DNA from: Chloroflexota bacterium | Lineage (GTDB): Bacteria > Chloroflexota > Dormibacteria > Dormibacterales > Dormibacteraceae | Assembly (NCBI GenBank): GCA_005889495.1 | Contig: VBHA01000072.1 | Span: forward strand, 1-51,601 | DNA length: 51,601 bases | Reading direction: 5' to 3' | Part shown: positions 31,371-41,278 of the stretch, in pieces | Layout: each line of letters starts with the position of its first letter | How positions within the stretch are numbered: position 1 is the first letter of the stretch | The notes under the pieces: generated by a model | What the model was told of the DNA's origin: nothing | Database searches by the model: none | Seen by the model: the letters and a program-made list of their open reading frames with translations, nothing else | Translations under genes and position numbers: made by a program

Positions 31371-33362
31371 CTAGGTCGGGCCGTCCGGCCTACGCGCCAG
31401 CACGTCCGACTTGCGGCAGTAGTCGTCGACGCTGACGACGAACTCGGCGTGCGACCACGTCAGCGGCGAGACCGACAACGGCGCCCCCGTGTGCGGGTCC
31501 AGCTGCTCCGACAGCAGCCCCCCTGGAAGCTGATGCTTCACCGCCCAGTCGATCATCTTTTTCGCCGGCTCCAGGTCCGCCACCTTCTTCGCGGTCGCGA
31601 TGTACCACTGGGCAAGCCACAGCGTGCACATGAACCAGGGATTGCCCGGCACCAGGCTCGTGTCGTTCTCGACCCTGAAGTAGTAGTCGTCGGTGTAGCG
31701 CGCGACGCCGCCGCAGTCGGCCTTGTTGCCAAGCTGCTCGGCGATCGCGCGCATCGTATCCACGATTCGCTTGTCGTCCGGCGGATACATGCCGAAGCGC
31801 CACAGGCCGTAGATCGCGCTGTCGAGCACGGTGTCGACGGTCACCGACTCGTCGTCCTCGACTGTGATCCGGCGCGGGAACCGCCCGAGCTCGGTGCTGT
31901 ACAGGTGAGTATCGGACGCCTCGCGAAGTCGCTCCGCCGCGTCGCGATAGCGGACATACGATTTCACGTCGCCGAACAGGTCAGCGAAGTTGCGGGCGGC
32001 GTCGAGTCCCGCCCACACCGCCCCGACCGTGAAAGCGTGCACGCCCCAGCGCTCCTCCCACAGGTCCCACGAGGGAATGGGCAGGCCGTTGCGCTCGTCG
32101 ACGTAGCTCACCATCCAGTCCGCGGCCGGCGTCACCAGCGTCGAGTAGAGGTCGACGACGAAGTCGAGGTTGCGGTGGATCCGGTAGTGCTGCCAGAGCG
32201 ACCACAGCACGAGGCCGGTCTCGTCCTCCTGCACCGGCAGCGTGCGCACGCCGTGGGAGTCGACCCAGGGAAGCCAGGAGCTGCCCGGTTGGCCGTAGGG
32301 CGTGTACTTGTGAAGAAAGAACCCCTCCTCGACCAGCGACTGCTGGCAGAAGAGGAAGAACTGCCGCGTGACGTCTTCGTGCTCCGCGCGGTCGAGCGCG
32401 TTGGCGACCAGCGCGCCGTCTCGCGGCCAGTGATAGGCGTACGTGTCGCGCGCGAACTTGGTGATGTCGAAGTCGGTCGAGGCGATGATCGCGCCGTGGT
32501 CGTCGACGTGCGTCCGCGCGGTGAGCACGCTGCGCCGGTAAAGCTTCGACGCGTCCTCGCCGAGCGCTTCGTCGATGTGCCGATGGTCCTTCTCCGACCA
32601 CACCTGCCAGTACGTGAGAGTGCGGTCGCGGTAGGTGTCTGGACCCTTACCGACGATCAGGTCCTGCCCGTACATGGTGACCTCGCTGAGCCGTGTGCCC
32701 ATGCACAGCCAGTGGGTGAGGCTGCGCGGCTGGTTGGCGTTGACGCGGCCCAGGTCGAAGGCGACGGTGCAGTCCACCGCACCCTGCTCGATCGGGTTCT
32801 TGCCCAGCACCCCGTCCTCGGCGTCGACCCACGTCCCGGCCGAGTTGTTGCCTTTCTTGCCGTTGGCCCAGCTGGAGACCCCGTACTCGTCCCCGGACTG
32901 GCCCCCGATCAGAAAGTAGCGGTTGGCCTTGTAGGCGATGACGCCTCGATGCCGGGGGTCGTAGAGGACGGTGTTGCCGATGTCCGAGCCCTCGATGTAC
33001 CAGTCGTAGTGGAAGAAGACGGTGCCCGCGTTGAAGCCGGTCGGCGAGACAACCTCGACGTTGCGGATGAACCAGTTGCGGGCCAGGTCGATGTAGTCCT
33101 CGAAGCGGACCGAGATCCCGAGCCCGGGATGGGCGACGGTCACGTCGCTGACGAGCGAGTCCTCCGCATAACCGAGCTTGCGCACCCATGCGCCGTCATC
33201 GAGCCACGCGAACTTGCGGTCGATGTAGAAACCGGTGCGGCAGAGGTTGCCCATCGTGTGGTTGGCGTCGCCGACGCGCGGAAAGTAGATGTCGCGGACC
33301 GAGTACGTGGCATCGAAGCCGACGAGCGAGCTGCCGTTTCCGAGGACGAGGCTTCTAGGCAC
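31371..33362 (-). CDS. Glycoside hydrolase family 15 protein (glucoamylase-like)
   Basis: A 663-residue cytosolic protein. The N-terminal 260 residues form the beta-sandwich typical of prokaryotic GH15 (VLGNGSSLVGFDATYSVRDIYFPRVG, ANHT). The rest is an (alpha/alpha)6 barrel with YHWPRDGALVA, the general-acid region SWDLWEERWGVHAFT and the base region GGLLSEQLDPHTGAP. Homologues are glucoamylases, glucodextranases or trehalases; lack of a signal peptide suggests an internal alpha-glucan or trehalose substrate. The start GTG 33362 fits the family N-terminus exactly and lies two bases from the start of the divergent gene. Confidence 0.9.
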   Translation of the reverse strand: MPRSLVLGNGSSLVGFDATYSVRDIYFPRVGDANHTMGNLCRTGFYIDRKFAWLDDGAWVRKLGYAEDSLVSDVTVAHPGLGISVRFEDYIDLARNWFIRNVEVVSPTGFNAGTVFFHYDWYIEGSDIGNTVLYDPRHRGVIAYKANRYFLIGGQSGDEYGVSSWANGKKGNNSAGTWVDAEDGVLGKNPIEQGAVDCTVAFDLGRVNANQPRSLTHWLCMGTRLSEVTMYGQDLIVGKGPDTYRDRTLTYWQVWSEKDHRHIDEALGEDASKLYRRSVLTARTHVDDHGAIIASTDFDITKFARDTYAYHWPRDGALVANALDRAEHEDVTRQFFLFCQQSLVEEGFFLHKYTPYGQPGSSWLPWVDSHGVRTLPVQEDETGLVLWSLWQHYRIHRNLDFVVDLYSTLVTPAADWMVSYVDERNGLPIPSWDLWEERWGVHAFTVGAVWAGLDAARNFADLFGDVKSYVRYRDAAERLREASDTHLYSTELGRFPRRITVEDDESVTVDTVLDSAIYGLWRFGMYPPDDKRIVDTMRAIAEQLGNKADCGGVARYTDDYYFRVENDTSLVPGNPWFMCTLWLAQWYIATAKKVADLEPAKKMIDWAVKHQLPGGLLSEQLDPHTGAPLSVSPLTWSHAEFVVSVDDYCRKSDVLARRPDGPT

Positions 33363-33364
33363 GT

Positions 33365-33889
33365 GTGTTGCGCGGCAATCCTACAATTCGGCTCGAGCTG
33401 AGCCGACCACCCATCCGCATCATCACGTCACGCAAACGTCGACGCACAGTGGCAGCCCGAATGAGGTCTGGCGTGCTCGAGCTGCTCGTGCCTGCGACCA
33501 TGCCGCATTCGGAACGGGAGCACTGGGCAGAGGTCATGAGCAGGCGCCTGGAGCGGCGCGCGGAGCGCATGCGGCCGTCCGATGAGCGGCTCGCCGAGCG
33601 CGCGCGCCGGCTCAACGAGCGCCATTTCGAGGGCAGGCTGCGATGGACGTCGATCGCCTTTGCGGAGATGGAACGCCTGTGGGGCAGCTGCACGTTCACC
33701 GACGGTGCGATCCGGATCGCCAGGCGTGCCGCCTCCCTGCCGGAGTGGGTGCTCGACTACCTCCTGATGCACGAGCTGGCGCACCTGGTGCACAGCGACC
33801 ACGGGCCGGACTTTCATGCCGCCGAGAATCGCTACCCGTTGACCGAGCGCGCGAAGGGCTATCTGCTGGCGCTCGACTCGATGGGCTAG
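33365..33889 (+). CDS. YgjP-like (DUF45) zinc metallopeptidase
   Basis: A 174-residue putative metalloprotease. Seen: an N-terminal strand IRIITSRKRRRTVAAR, the WGSC-containing segment LWGSCTFTDGAIRI, and the zinc motif HELAHLVHSDHGPDFH (HExxH plus a third His). This is the SprT-like/YgjP family; the substrate is unknown. GTG 33365 or TTG 33368 is needed to keep the first conserved strand; GTG 33449 would cut it. The GH15 gene starts two bases away on the other strand. Its stop interlocks with the alcohol dehydrogenase stop in a shared CTAG. Confidence 0.82.
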   Translation: MLRGNPTIRLELSRPPIRIITSRKRRRTVAARMRSGVLELLVPATMPHSEREHWAEVMSRRLERRAERMRPSDERLAERARRLNERHFEGRLRWTSIAFAEMERLWGSCTFTDGAIRIARRAASLPEWVLDYLLMHELAHLVHSDHGPDFHAAENRYPLTERAKGYLLALDSMG

Positions 33890-34923
33890 GGCGTCAGGAC
33901 GATCTTGGTCGCCTCGCGCGCGTCGAAGATCCTGTAGGCCTCTTCCGCCTGGTCCAGCTTCATCCGGTGGCTGATGATCTTTTCCGGGTGCAGCCGGCCG
34001 GCGGCGATCAGGTCGAGCAGCGGCCGCATGTACAGCTGGACGTTGCACCAGCCGGCCCGGAACGAGAGCGACTTCAGCCACATCCTCAGGTAGGGGAACT
34101 CCCCCTGCACTGCGCTCGGCACGCCGACCATCGATATCGTTCCGCCGCCGCGCACGCAGTGGATCGCGGTGTCGACCGCCGAGAGGAGACCGACGCATTC
34201 GATGCTCGAGTCCGCTCCCAGCCCCCCGGTCGCGTTCTCGATCGCCTGCACGGGGTGCGTGTGCTTCGCGTTGACGGGGATGCCCCCCAGCTCCTGCGCA
34301 ATCTCGAGGCGTGAGTCGACCATGTCGATGACGAACGTCCGCGACGGTCCGAAGAGCTGGGCGCACATCGTCGCCATCAGGCCCACCGGGCCGGCGCCTA
34401 CGACCGCGACCACGTCGCCCGCCTTGATCTCGGCCCGCTCGGCGCCGAAAAAGCCGGTGGCGAGAATGTCGCCGACGAAGATCGCCTGCTCGTCGCTCAT
34501 GCCGTCGGGGATCGGCTCCATGGTGTGGTCGGCGTTGGGCACGACCACGTACTCGGCCTGGCCGCCGCCAAGACCCCCGAAGTAATCGCCGTGTCCGAAG
34601 GTGCCCTTGTCCACGCACTGGTTGAACCAGCCTTTGCGGCAAAGCGCGCAGTGGCCGCACGAGGTGAAGAAGCTGGAGACGACGCGGTCGCCAGGCTTGA
34701 ACCGGTCGACCTCCTTGCCGACCTCCTCGACCACCCCGACGAACTCGTGGCCGAGGACCGTGCCCGGGTTCATCGGCGTATGGCCGTGCAGGATGTGCAG
34801 GTCAGAGCCGCAGACCGCGCCGAGGGTGACCCGCACGAGCACGTCGCGCGAATCCTTGACGGCGGGCTTCGGCACGTCCGCGACCTTGACGTCGCCCTCG
34901 CCCTGGAAGGTCAGCGCCTTCAT
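33886..34923 (-). CDS. Zinc-dependent medium-chain alcohol dehydrogenase
   Basis: A 345-residue NAD(P)-dependent dehydrogenase. Seen: catalytic zinc ligands Cys38 (AVCGSDLH) and His59-Glu60 (GHE), four structural zinc cysteines (89, 92, 95, 103), and the Rossmann loop VVGAGPVGLM. The overall pattern is close to glutathione-independent formaldehyde dehydrogenase-like and sorbitol dehydrogenase-like members; substrate uncertain. A TAAGCT hexamer nine bases before the ATG suggests a leaderless transcript. Confidence 0.9.
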   Translation of the reverse strand: MKALTFQGEGDVKVADVPKPAVKDSRDVLVRVTLGAVCGSDLHILHGHTPMNPGTVLGHEFVGVVEEVGKEVDRFKPGDRVVSSFFTSCGHCALCRKGWFNQCVDKGTFGHGDYFGGLGGGQAEYVVVPNADHTMEPIPDGMSDEQAIFVGDILATGFFGAERAEIKAGDVVAVVGAGPVGLMATMCAQLFGPSRTFVIDMVDSRLEIAQELGGIPVNAKHTHPVQAIENATGGLGADSSIECVGLLSAVDTAIHCVRGGGTISMVGVPSAVQGEFPYLRMWLKSLSFRAGWCNVQLYMRPLLDLIAAGRLHPEKIISHRMKLDQAEEAYRIFDAREATKIVLTP

Positions 34924-34942
34924 CGCGCCACAAGCTTAAGAG

Positions 34943-35848
34943 CTATTTGTTCCATGCCTCGATCAGCCGCTCGAGCTGCTGCGCGTTCTTGACCGAGTAG
35001 TTGGAGTAGTTGTTGTTCATCAGCGCATGCACCTGGCCGGCCGAACGCTCCATCTCCTTGATCCTCGGCACCCACTCCGACAGCTCCTCGTCCTTGTAGT
35101 CGTAGCGAAAGCGGACGTTGGGCGGCACCCCGCGCAGGTCCCAGGTTTCGTGGTTGCGGCCGTGGAAACGGATGACCGCGAGCTTCGACGAGGTCACCTC
35201 GTGCACAGACGGCATGCTCGTGGCATGGCCCGGCGGGACGTCGACAGCCACGTACGGGATGTCGCGCGTGCGCAGGAAGGCGAGGGTCCCATCGCTGTGG
35301 CGGGGATCCAGCCACTCCGGCTTGCGAAACTCGACCGCGACCTGGAAGCCGTACATCCGCTCCTGCACCTGCTCCACGTACGCGAGCGAGCGTGAGGAAG
35401 GCAGAAACCAGGGCGGGAACTGAAAGAACACGGCCGACAGCTTCCTCGCGGCGCGTAGCGGCTCGAGGGCGGCGCGGAAGCGCTCCCAGAGCCCGTCCAC
35501 GACCTCGTCCGGCAGGTGCTCGAGGTAGAGGTTTTTCTTCTCGCGCAGGTTGGCGGGCAGCTCGGCCCGAATGTCGGGCGGCAAGGACAGCGGCCGCGTC
35601 GGGTGGTTGGTGAACAACGAAAACGACTTGACGTCGAAGGCAAAGCCTGCCGGCGTCTGCGCCGCCCAGGCCTCCACGCTCTCCGGCTTCGGGATCCCGT
35701 AGTAGGTCGAATCGACCTCGACAAGCGGGAACTGGGAGGCGTAGAAGCGCAGCCGGTCGATCGAGGTCTTGGTCGACATCGGGTAGAAGAGCTTCGAGTC
35801 GATCAGGGATTTGTCGGCCCATCCGGCGATGCCGCAAAGCACGCTCAC
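34943..35848 (-). CDS. DUF72 family protein
   Basis: A 301-residue protein of the DUF72 TIM-barrel-like family. Seen: the start CGIAGWADKSLI, VEVDSTYYGIPKPESVEAWA, FQFPPWF, EFRKPEWLDP, YVAVDVPPG and RFHGRN. The biochemical role of DUF72 proteins is not established. It starts with GTG and is divergent from CHASE2-cyclase 1 with 22 bases between the start codons; GATCAT lies seven bases before its GTG and TATGAT serves the other side. Confidence 0.85.
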   Translation of the reverse strand: MSVLCGIAGWADKSLIDSKLFYPMSTKTSIDRLRFYASQFPLVEVDSTYYGIPKPESVEAWAAQTPAGFAFDVKSFSLFTNHPTRPLSLPPDIRAELPANLREKKNLYLEHLPDEVVDGLWERFRAALEPLRAARKLSAVFFQFPPWFLPSSRSLAYVEQVQERMYGFQVAVEFRKPEWLDPRHSDGTLAFLRTRDIPYVAVDVPPGHATSMPSVHEVTSSKLAVIRFHGRNHETWDLRGVPPNVRFRYDYKDEELSEWVPRIKEMERSAGQVHALMNNNYSNYSVKNAQQLERLIEAWNK

Positions 35849-35854
35849 GCGCTC

Positions 35855-35860
35855 TATGAT
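35855..35860 (+). promoter_or_regulatory. -10 hexamer that decides the start of CHASE2-cyclase 1
   Basis: TATGAT ends 10 bases before TTG 35871. The ATG at 35856 lies inside the hexamer and could not be used on a transcript made from it, so the TTG start is preferred. Confidence 0.45.
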
Positions 35861-35870
35861 CGCGGCGCCC

Positions 35871-37894
35871 TTGAGCCGCTACATCCGCTACTGGTACACG
35901 TACCGCACGGGGGTCGCAGTCCTCATCGCCCTGTTCCTCACCGGCGCCATGTTCTGGCTCTACACCCAGCAGCTGGCCTGCGACTCCCACGGCCAGGGCT
36001 GCGTTGCGAACATCTCGGTGCACCCCGAGGACCGGTTCGCCAACCAGTACGACCCAGGCACGCCGCAGAACAACGTCGTCATCGTGGGCATCGACGACGC
36101 GAGCGTGCAGTCTCTGGGACGTTACCCGCTGCCGCGTTCCCTGTACGCCGACGCCCTGACCAACCTCGAAAAGGCAGGAGCCTCGGTGGTCGGATTCGAC
36201 GTCGGTTTCACTGACTCGAGCGGCCACGACGAAGAGCTGACCAGGGCGCTCCAGACCGCATCGATCCCCGTCGTCCTCGCCTACGGCGGCGGCGACACCG
36301 TGGTCGAAGGCGGACGGGTGGTTCAGAAGGGTGTCGACCAGATGCCCATCGCGGCCTTGCGATGCGCGGACGCCGCCTGCCAGCACCCGTTTCCGAACGT
36401 GATCCTGGGCTCGACAGACCTCGTCCTCGACCGCGACGGGGTCGTCCGGCGTATGCCGCTGGCCGTCGAGCCTCGCTGCTTTGGGCAGGGGACGTGCTCC
36501 ACGAAGACCATCGACACGTTCGGATTTGCCGCCTACCGGCCCTGGGAGCAGAGCGGCGTCGGCGGCGCCGAGCTCGAGGTGTCCAACGGCACTGCCCGCT
36601 TCGGCAGCGCGTGGAGCACCCCCGTCGACGCGTCAGGTTCGATTCTCGTCAACTACTCCGGTCCGCCCGGAAACTTCGAGAGCTATCACCACTACCTGAG
36701 CTTCGACACGGTGGCAGCGGGAAGATTTGACCCGGAGCAGGTCAAGGACAAGATCGTCCTGATCGGCGCCTACGACCTCACCGGCGTCAACGACGAGCAG
36801 CTGGTGCCCACGAGCTTCGGTGGGAATGCCACGCGGGCCATGGCCGGCGTCGAGATCCACGCGAACGTCATCCAGATGCTCCTGAACGCAGTCCCGCTGC
36901 CGCCGAACCCCTCGCGCTTCCTGACCGCGGAGCCGCCCGGGCTCCTGCTGCTGCTCATTCTGGTCCTGGGATTGGCAACCGCCGTCGGCGTCGCGCGCGT
37001 GAAGGTTTTGTGGGGCCTGCTGGGGACCGTGGTCGCGCTCGTGCTGTTCACGTTGGGGATGTCGGCCCTCTCGTCATTCGAGAACTGGGTGCCGGACCTC
37101 TTCCATCCCTGGCTCGCCATCGCCCTCACCTACTCGGGCGTGACCGCCTACCGGTTCCTGTACGAAGACCGCGAGAAGCGGAAGGTGACGGCCCTCTTCG
37201 GCCATTACCTCAAGCCCGAGATCGTGAGCGAGCTGGCCAAGACCCGCGGCGGCGTGGATGACATTCTCCGCGGCGGAGAGCGCCGAGACATCACGTTGAT
37301 GTTCGTCGACATCCGCGGCTTCACATCGATGTCCGAGTCGATGGCCGCAGGCGACGTGACCGAGGTGGTGCAGATGTACCTGGACCACCTCAGCGGGATC
37401 ATCTTCACCTGGGACGGCACGGTCGACAAGTACGTCGGAGACGAGATCATGGCCTTCTGGAACGCGCCGCGCGCGCAGGCTGACCACGCGCTCCTGGCGG
37501 TCCGCTGCGCCTACGACTGCGTCAATCGCGCGGCCGAGCTGCAGGAGCGCTTGCTGGCGAAGGGGCTGCCGCCGATCCGATGGGGCATCGGCATCAACAC
37601 CGGCCCGGCGGTCGTCGGCAACATGGGCTCGCGCAGCCGGCTGCAGTACACGGCACTGGGGGACACGGTGAACACCGCGGCTCGCTTCTGCTCCCACGCG
37701 CCTGCATTCCAGGTCTTGATCGGAGAGATGACCTACCAGATGTGCAAGGACTACATGGCGACCCAGGCGCATCACGCCTTCACCGCCCAGTACACGCAGC
37801 AGACCGTGCTGGCGGTCGCGGAGACAGGCTCGACCGACCTGCTCGTCGGCGAGGAGGCGGAGCAGCTCCTAGCAAGGCAGCCGCAGTCGCCGAA

Positions 37895-37898
<4 letters not shown>
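35871..37898 (+). CDS. CHASE2-domain class III adenylate/guanylate cyclase
   Basis: A 675-residue membrane receptor cyclase. Seen: one N-terminal membrane segment (about residues 13-32), an extracytoplasmic CHASE2 domain (VVIVGIDDASVQSLGRYPLPRS through VKDKIVLIGAYD), and three closely spaced membrane segments (about residues 355-430). A class III catalytic domain follows, with metal-binding Asp480 (VDIRGF) and Asp524 (VGDEIM), exactly 44 residues apart, and NTAAR for transition-state stabilisation. It should make cAMP (or cGMP) in response to an external signal. A paralogue is encoded at 48172-50079. The stop overlaps that of the converging kinase gene. Confidence 0.92.
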
Positions 37899-39187
<1,289 letters not shown>

Positions 39188-39216
39188 CGTCTGGCGAGCC
39201 TAGCAGAGTTACGTTC

Positions 39217-39280
39217 GGCCCCAATACGCGCTTGCGAACTCGCGTGGCCTATGGCGTTTTGGGGCCATTACCTCGATAAT
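39217..39280 (+). promoter_or_regulatory. Inverted repeat and -10-like element upstream of the DUF4870 gene
   Basis: GGCCCCAA (39217-39224) and TTGGGGCC (39259-39266) are perfect 8-bp inverted repeats 34 bases apart, followed by GATAAT at 39275-39280. This could be a regulated promoter for the gene at 39319. No good -35 is visible, so the assignment is weak. Confidence 0.3.
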
Positions 39281-39318
39281 CTGGCCCGCAACAGCCAGCC
39301 AACAGGAGGAGATTGTCC

Positions 39319-39720
39319 ATGTCGCAGATGCCCCCGCCGCCCCCCAGCCCCCAGCCGGCTCCGGTGGGCGGAACAGGTGCCGTCGGCACCAACAAAAAGA
39401 CCTACACGATCCTCGCCTACGTCCTCACGTGGATCGGCGGCCTGATCTTTCTCTTCGTTGGCAAAGACGACCCTGACGTCAAGTGGAACTCGGCCAACTC
39501 TCTGATCATCTTCGGCGGCCTGACCATCCTGAACATCATCTTCAGCTTCATTCCCGGCCTGAACCTGATCACGTTGTGGCTGATCCCACTGATCGGCCTG
39601 GGCTTCTGGATCTTCTTCCTCGTCAAGTCGATCCAGGGCAACGGCGAGCGAATCCCGGCTCCTGGAATCGGAAGCTTCCTGAACCAGTACGTCGACCAGC
39701 TCGCGAACGCCGTCAAGTAG
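39319..39720 (+). CDS. DUF4870 membrane protein
   Basis: A 133-residue protein. A Pro-rich tail of about 20 residues precedes three to four hydrophobic segments, with KWNSANSLIIFGG as the DUF4870 hallmark (KDDPDVKWNSAN). The family is small, widespread and of unknown function. It is one of the few genes here with a classical AGGAGG, nine bases before the ATG, and it ends at a strong intrinsic terminator, so it is a stand-alone transcript. The Pro-rich N-terminus resembles those of the neighbouring kinase and could be its partner (inference). Confidence 0.82.
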   Translation: MSQMPPPPPSPQPAPVGGTGAVGTNKKTYTILAYVLTWIGGLIFLFVGKDDPDVKWNSANSLIIFGGLTILNIIFSFIPGLNLITLWLIPLIGLGFWIFFLVKSIQGNGERIPAPGIGSFLNQYVDQLANAVK

Positions 39721-39734
39721 TCCGACGCTCTCGA

Positions 39735-39762
39735 GGCCCTGCCCACGGGCAGGGCCTTTTTT
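39735..39762 (+). terminator. Intrinsic terminator of the DUF4870 gene
   Basis: GGCCCTGCCC and GGGCAGGGCC form a 10-bp stem directly followed by six T residues. This is the clearest rho-independent terminator in the window. Its T run touches the stop codon of the converging coiled-coil gene. Confidence 0.92.
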
Positions 39763-40051
39763 ATTCGTCTCCGGCGTTCAGCTGCTCGAGGGCCTTCTCG
39801 ATCCCCGCGCGAAGCTGGTCGCGCTCCTCGCGCAGCTGCGTCGCCTCGGCCCGCGACGACGCGAGCTGGTAGCGCAGGCGCTCGATCTCGTCCTGCATCT
39901 CCTTCACCCGCGGGTCGGGGCCGCCCCCGCCCGCGGCCTGAGCATCCGCGAGCTGGAGCTTGAGGCGCTCGACGGCGACCTTGAGCTCCCTCCGCTCGGT
40001 GAGGAGGTCCTGGACGAGCGAGTCAGACGGCCTGGTCTGCTCTTTCGACAT
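39761..40051 (-). CDS. Small coiled-coil protein
   Basis: A 96-residue protein made of heptad-rich helices (LTERRELKVAVERLKLQLADAQ and VKEMQDEIERLRYQLASSRAEATQLREERDQL) broken by a Gly-rich turn at residues 41-44. It probably forms a dimeric antiparallel or parallel coiled coil. Family not recognised. It overlaps the upstream 98-residue gene by 29 bases, which implies translational coupling. Confidence 0.65.
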   Translation of the reverse strand: MSKEQTRPSDSLVQDLLTERRELKVAVERLKLQLADAQAAGGGGPDPRVKEMQDEIERLRYQLASSRAEATQLREERDQLRAGIEKALEQLNAGDE

Positions 40052-40319
40052 AGCGGCACAGCCCAGGCTGGAATTCGCGCAGGCGGAGGTGCTCCATCTC
40101 GCCGCGCAGGAAGCGGGCCTTCAGCTCGAGGCCGCGGATCCCTTTGGCGGTCTCGTAGGGGAACCGGTAGAGCTTGCCCGAGTCGACCAGCAAGCACACC
40201 GCGAGCTTCTCACCGTCCTTCTCGAGCACGTGCTTGTAGCACGGCACGGTGCGTCGCGCGATCTCCATCTTGGTGAAGCCGCCGACCCTGCCGGCGAGGA
40301 CGTCGAGCGGGCTGCGCAT
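40023..40319 (-). CDS. Small conserved hypothetical protein
   Basis: A 98-residue protein with mixed strands and helices (RRTVPCYKHVLEKDGEKLAVCLLVDSGKLYRFP). I do not recognise it. It is not clearly a PilZ or ribbon protein. A TAGCAT hexamer 10 bases before the ATG overlaps the stop codon of the upstream radical SAM gene, so it could have its own leaderless transcript. It is coupled to the coiled-coil gene downstream. Confidence 0.6.
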   Translation of the reverse strand: MRSPLDVLAGRVGGFTKMEIARRTVPCYKHVLEKDGEKLAVCLLVDSGKLYRFPYETAKGIRGLELKARFLRGEMEHLRLREFQPGLCRYVERADQAV

Positions 40320-40332
40320 GCTGGAACGAATG

Positions 40333-41253
40333 CTAATTGAGCAGTGAGAGCTGTTCGGGCTCCGGGGGCGGTTTCAGAATGACGCGCCGGCGATCCGACA
40401 CGCCATGGAGGGTGCGCAGCCGCGCCACCTCCCGCATCGTCTGCTCACCGAAGGACTGCGGCAGGTAGGCCCTGCCGCGATACGCACCCTCGTAGCGCGG
40501 CAGGAGCTCGGGCCAGTGCCGGGCGAGCACCGACATGAAGTGCTCTCGGGTCCCGTCCTTGAGGTGAAGCATGTTCGCCCACAGCCCGGTCGCCCCCGCC
40601 GCCCGCGCAGCCTTGACCACGTCCTCGAGAAGCTCCGGCCGGTCGGACAGGCCGGGGAGGATGGGCGCCATCCCCACGCCGACGTCGATGCCGGCGGCGA
40701 CCAGCTTCTCGATCGCTTTCAGCCGCTGCCGCGGGTGGGCCGTGCCGGGCTCGGTCTTGCGCCAGATGTCGTCGTCGATCGTCGGGACGCTGAAGGTGAT
40801 GTGGAGGTCGGCGCGGCGGGCAAGGTCGCTGAGGACGTCGATGTCGCGGACGATCATCGGTCCGCGGGTGATCATCGCGGCGGGGTTGGCGAAATCGCGC
40901 AGGACCTCGAGGCACTGGCGGGTCAGCCGGAACCTGCCCTCGGCCGGCTGGTAGGGGTCGGTGGCGGCGCCGATGACCACCGTCTCGCGCTTCCACGACC
41001 GGCGCCCGAGCTCTGAACGAAGCACTCCGGCGACGTTGATCTTGACGCGAATGCTTCTTCCGTAGCGGTCGTCCGACGGCCGGTCGGCGCGCAGCTCGAA
41101 GGCGCGCACGTAGCAGAAGGCGCAGCGATGCTCGCAACCCGTGTAGGGGTTCAGCGACCAGGAGAACATCATGTTCTTGACCGGGTTCAGCGCCGACTTG
41201 CAATCGACCTGCTCGTAAGCGACCTGGGTCAGACGCGGTTCGAGCGCGGCCAT
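40333..41253 (-). CDS. Radical SAM protein, spore photoproduct lyase-like (Rv2578c type)
   Basis: A 306-residue radical SAM enzyme. Seen: the cluster motif C-x3-C-x2-C at Cys40, Cys44 and Cys47 (GCEHRCAFC), followed by a TIM-barrel core with TDPYQPAE and a PTIDDD segment. This is the mycobacterial Rv2578c/SplB-like group; spore photoproduct lyase repairs thymine lesions, but this group's reaction is not established. A TAACAT hexamer lies six bases before the ATG, and an SOS-box-like palindrome adjoins it (41265-41278), pointing to DNA-damage control. Confidence 0.87.
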   Translation of the reverse strand: MAALEPRLTQVAYEQVDCKSALNPVKNMMFSWSLNPYTGCEHRCAFCYVRAFELRADRPSDDRYGRSIRVKINVAGVLRSELGRRSWKRETVVIGAATDPYQPAEGRFRLTRQCLEVLRDFANPAAMITRGPMIVRDIDVLSDLARRADLHITFSVPTIDDDIWRKTEPGTAHPRQRLKAIEKLVAAGIDVGVGMAPILPGLSDRPELLEDVVKAARAAGATGLWANMLHLKDGTREHFMSVLARHWPELLPRYEGAYRGRAYLPQSFGEQTMREVARLRTLHGVSDRRRVILKPPPEPEQLSLLN

Positions 41254-41264
41254 CTCCCGATGTT

Positions 41265-41278
41265 AGAACAAACGTTCG
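41265..41278. promoter_or_regulatory. SOS (LexA) box-like palindrome
   Basis: AGAACAAACGTTCG matches the Gram-positive LexA consensus CGAAC-R-N-R-Y-GTTYG with one mismatch (A for the first C). It abuts the -10 hexamer (41260-41265) of the radical SAM gene, where a bound repressor would block it. Confidence 0.65.

Noticed and set aside
31449-33401. 650-codon plus-strand frame antisense to the GH15 gene
   Set aside because: No domain-like pattern; it mirrors the GH15 gene, whose catalytic motifs are unmistakable. Long antisense frames are common at this GC content.
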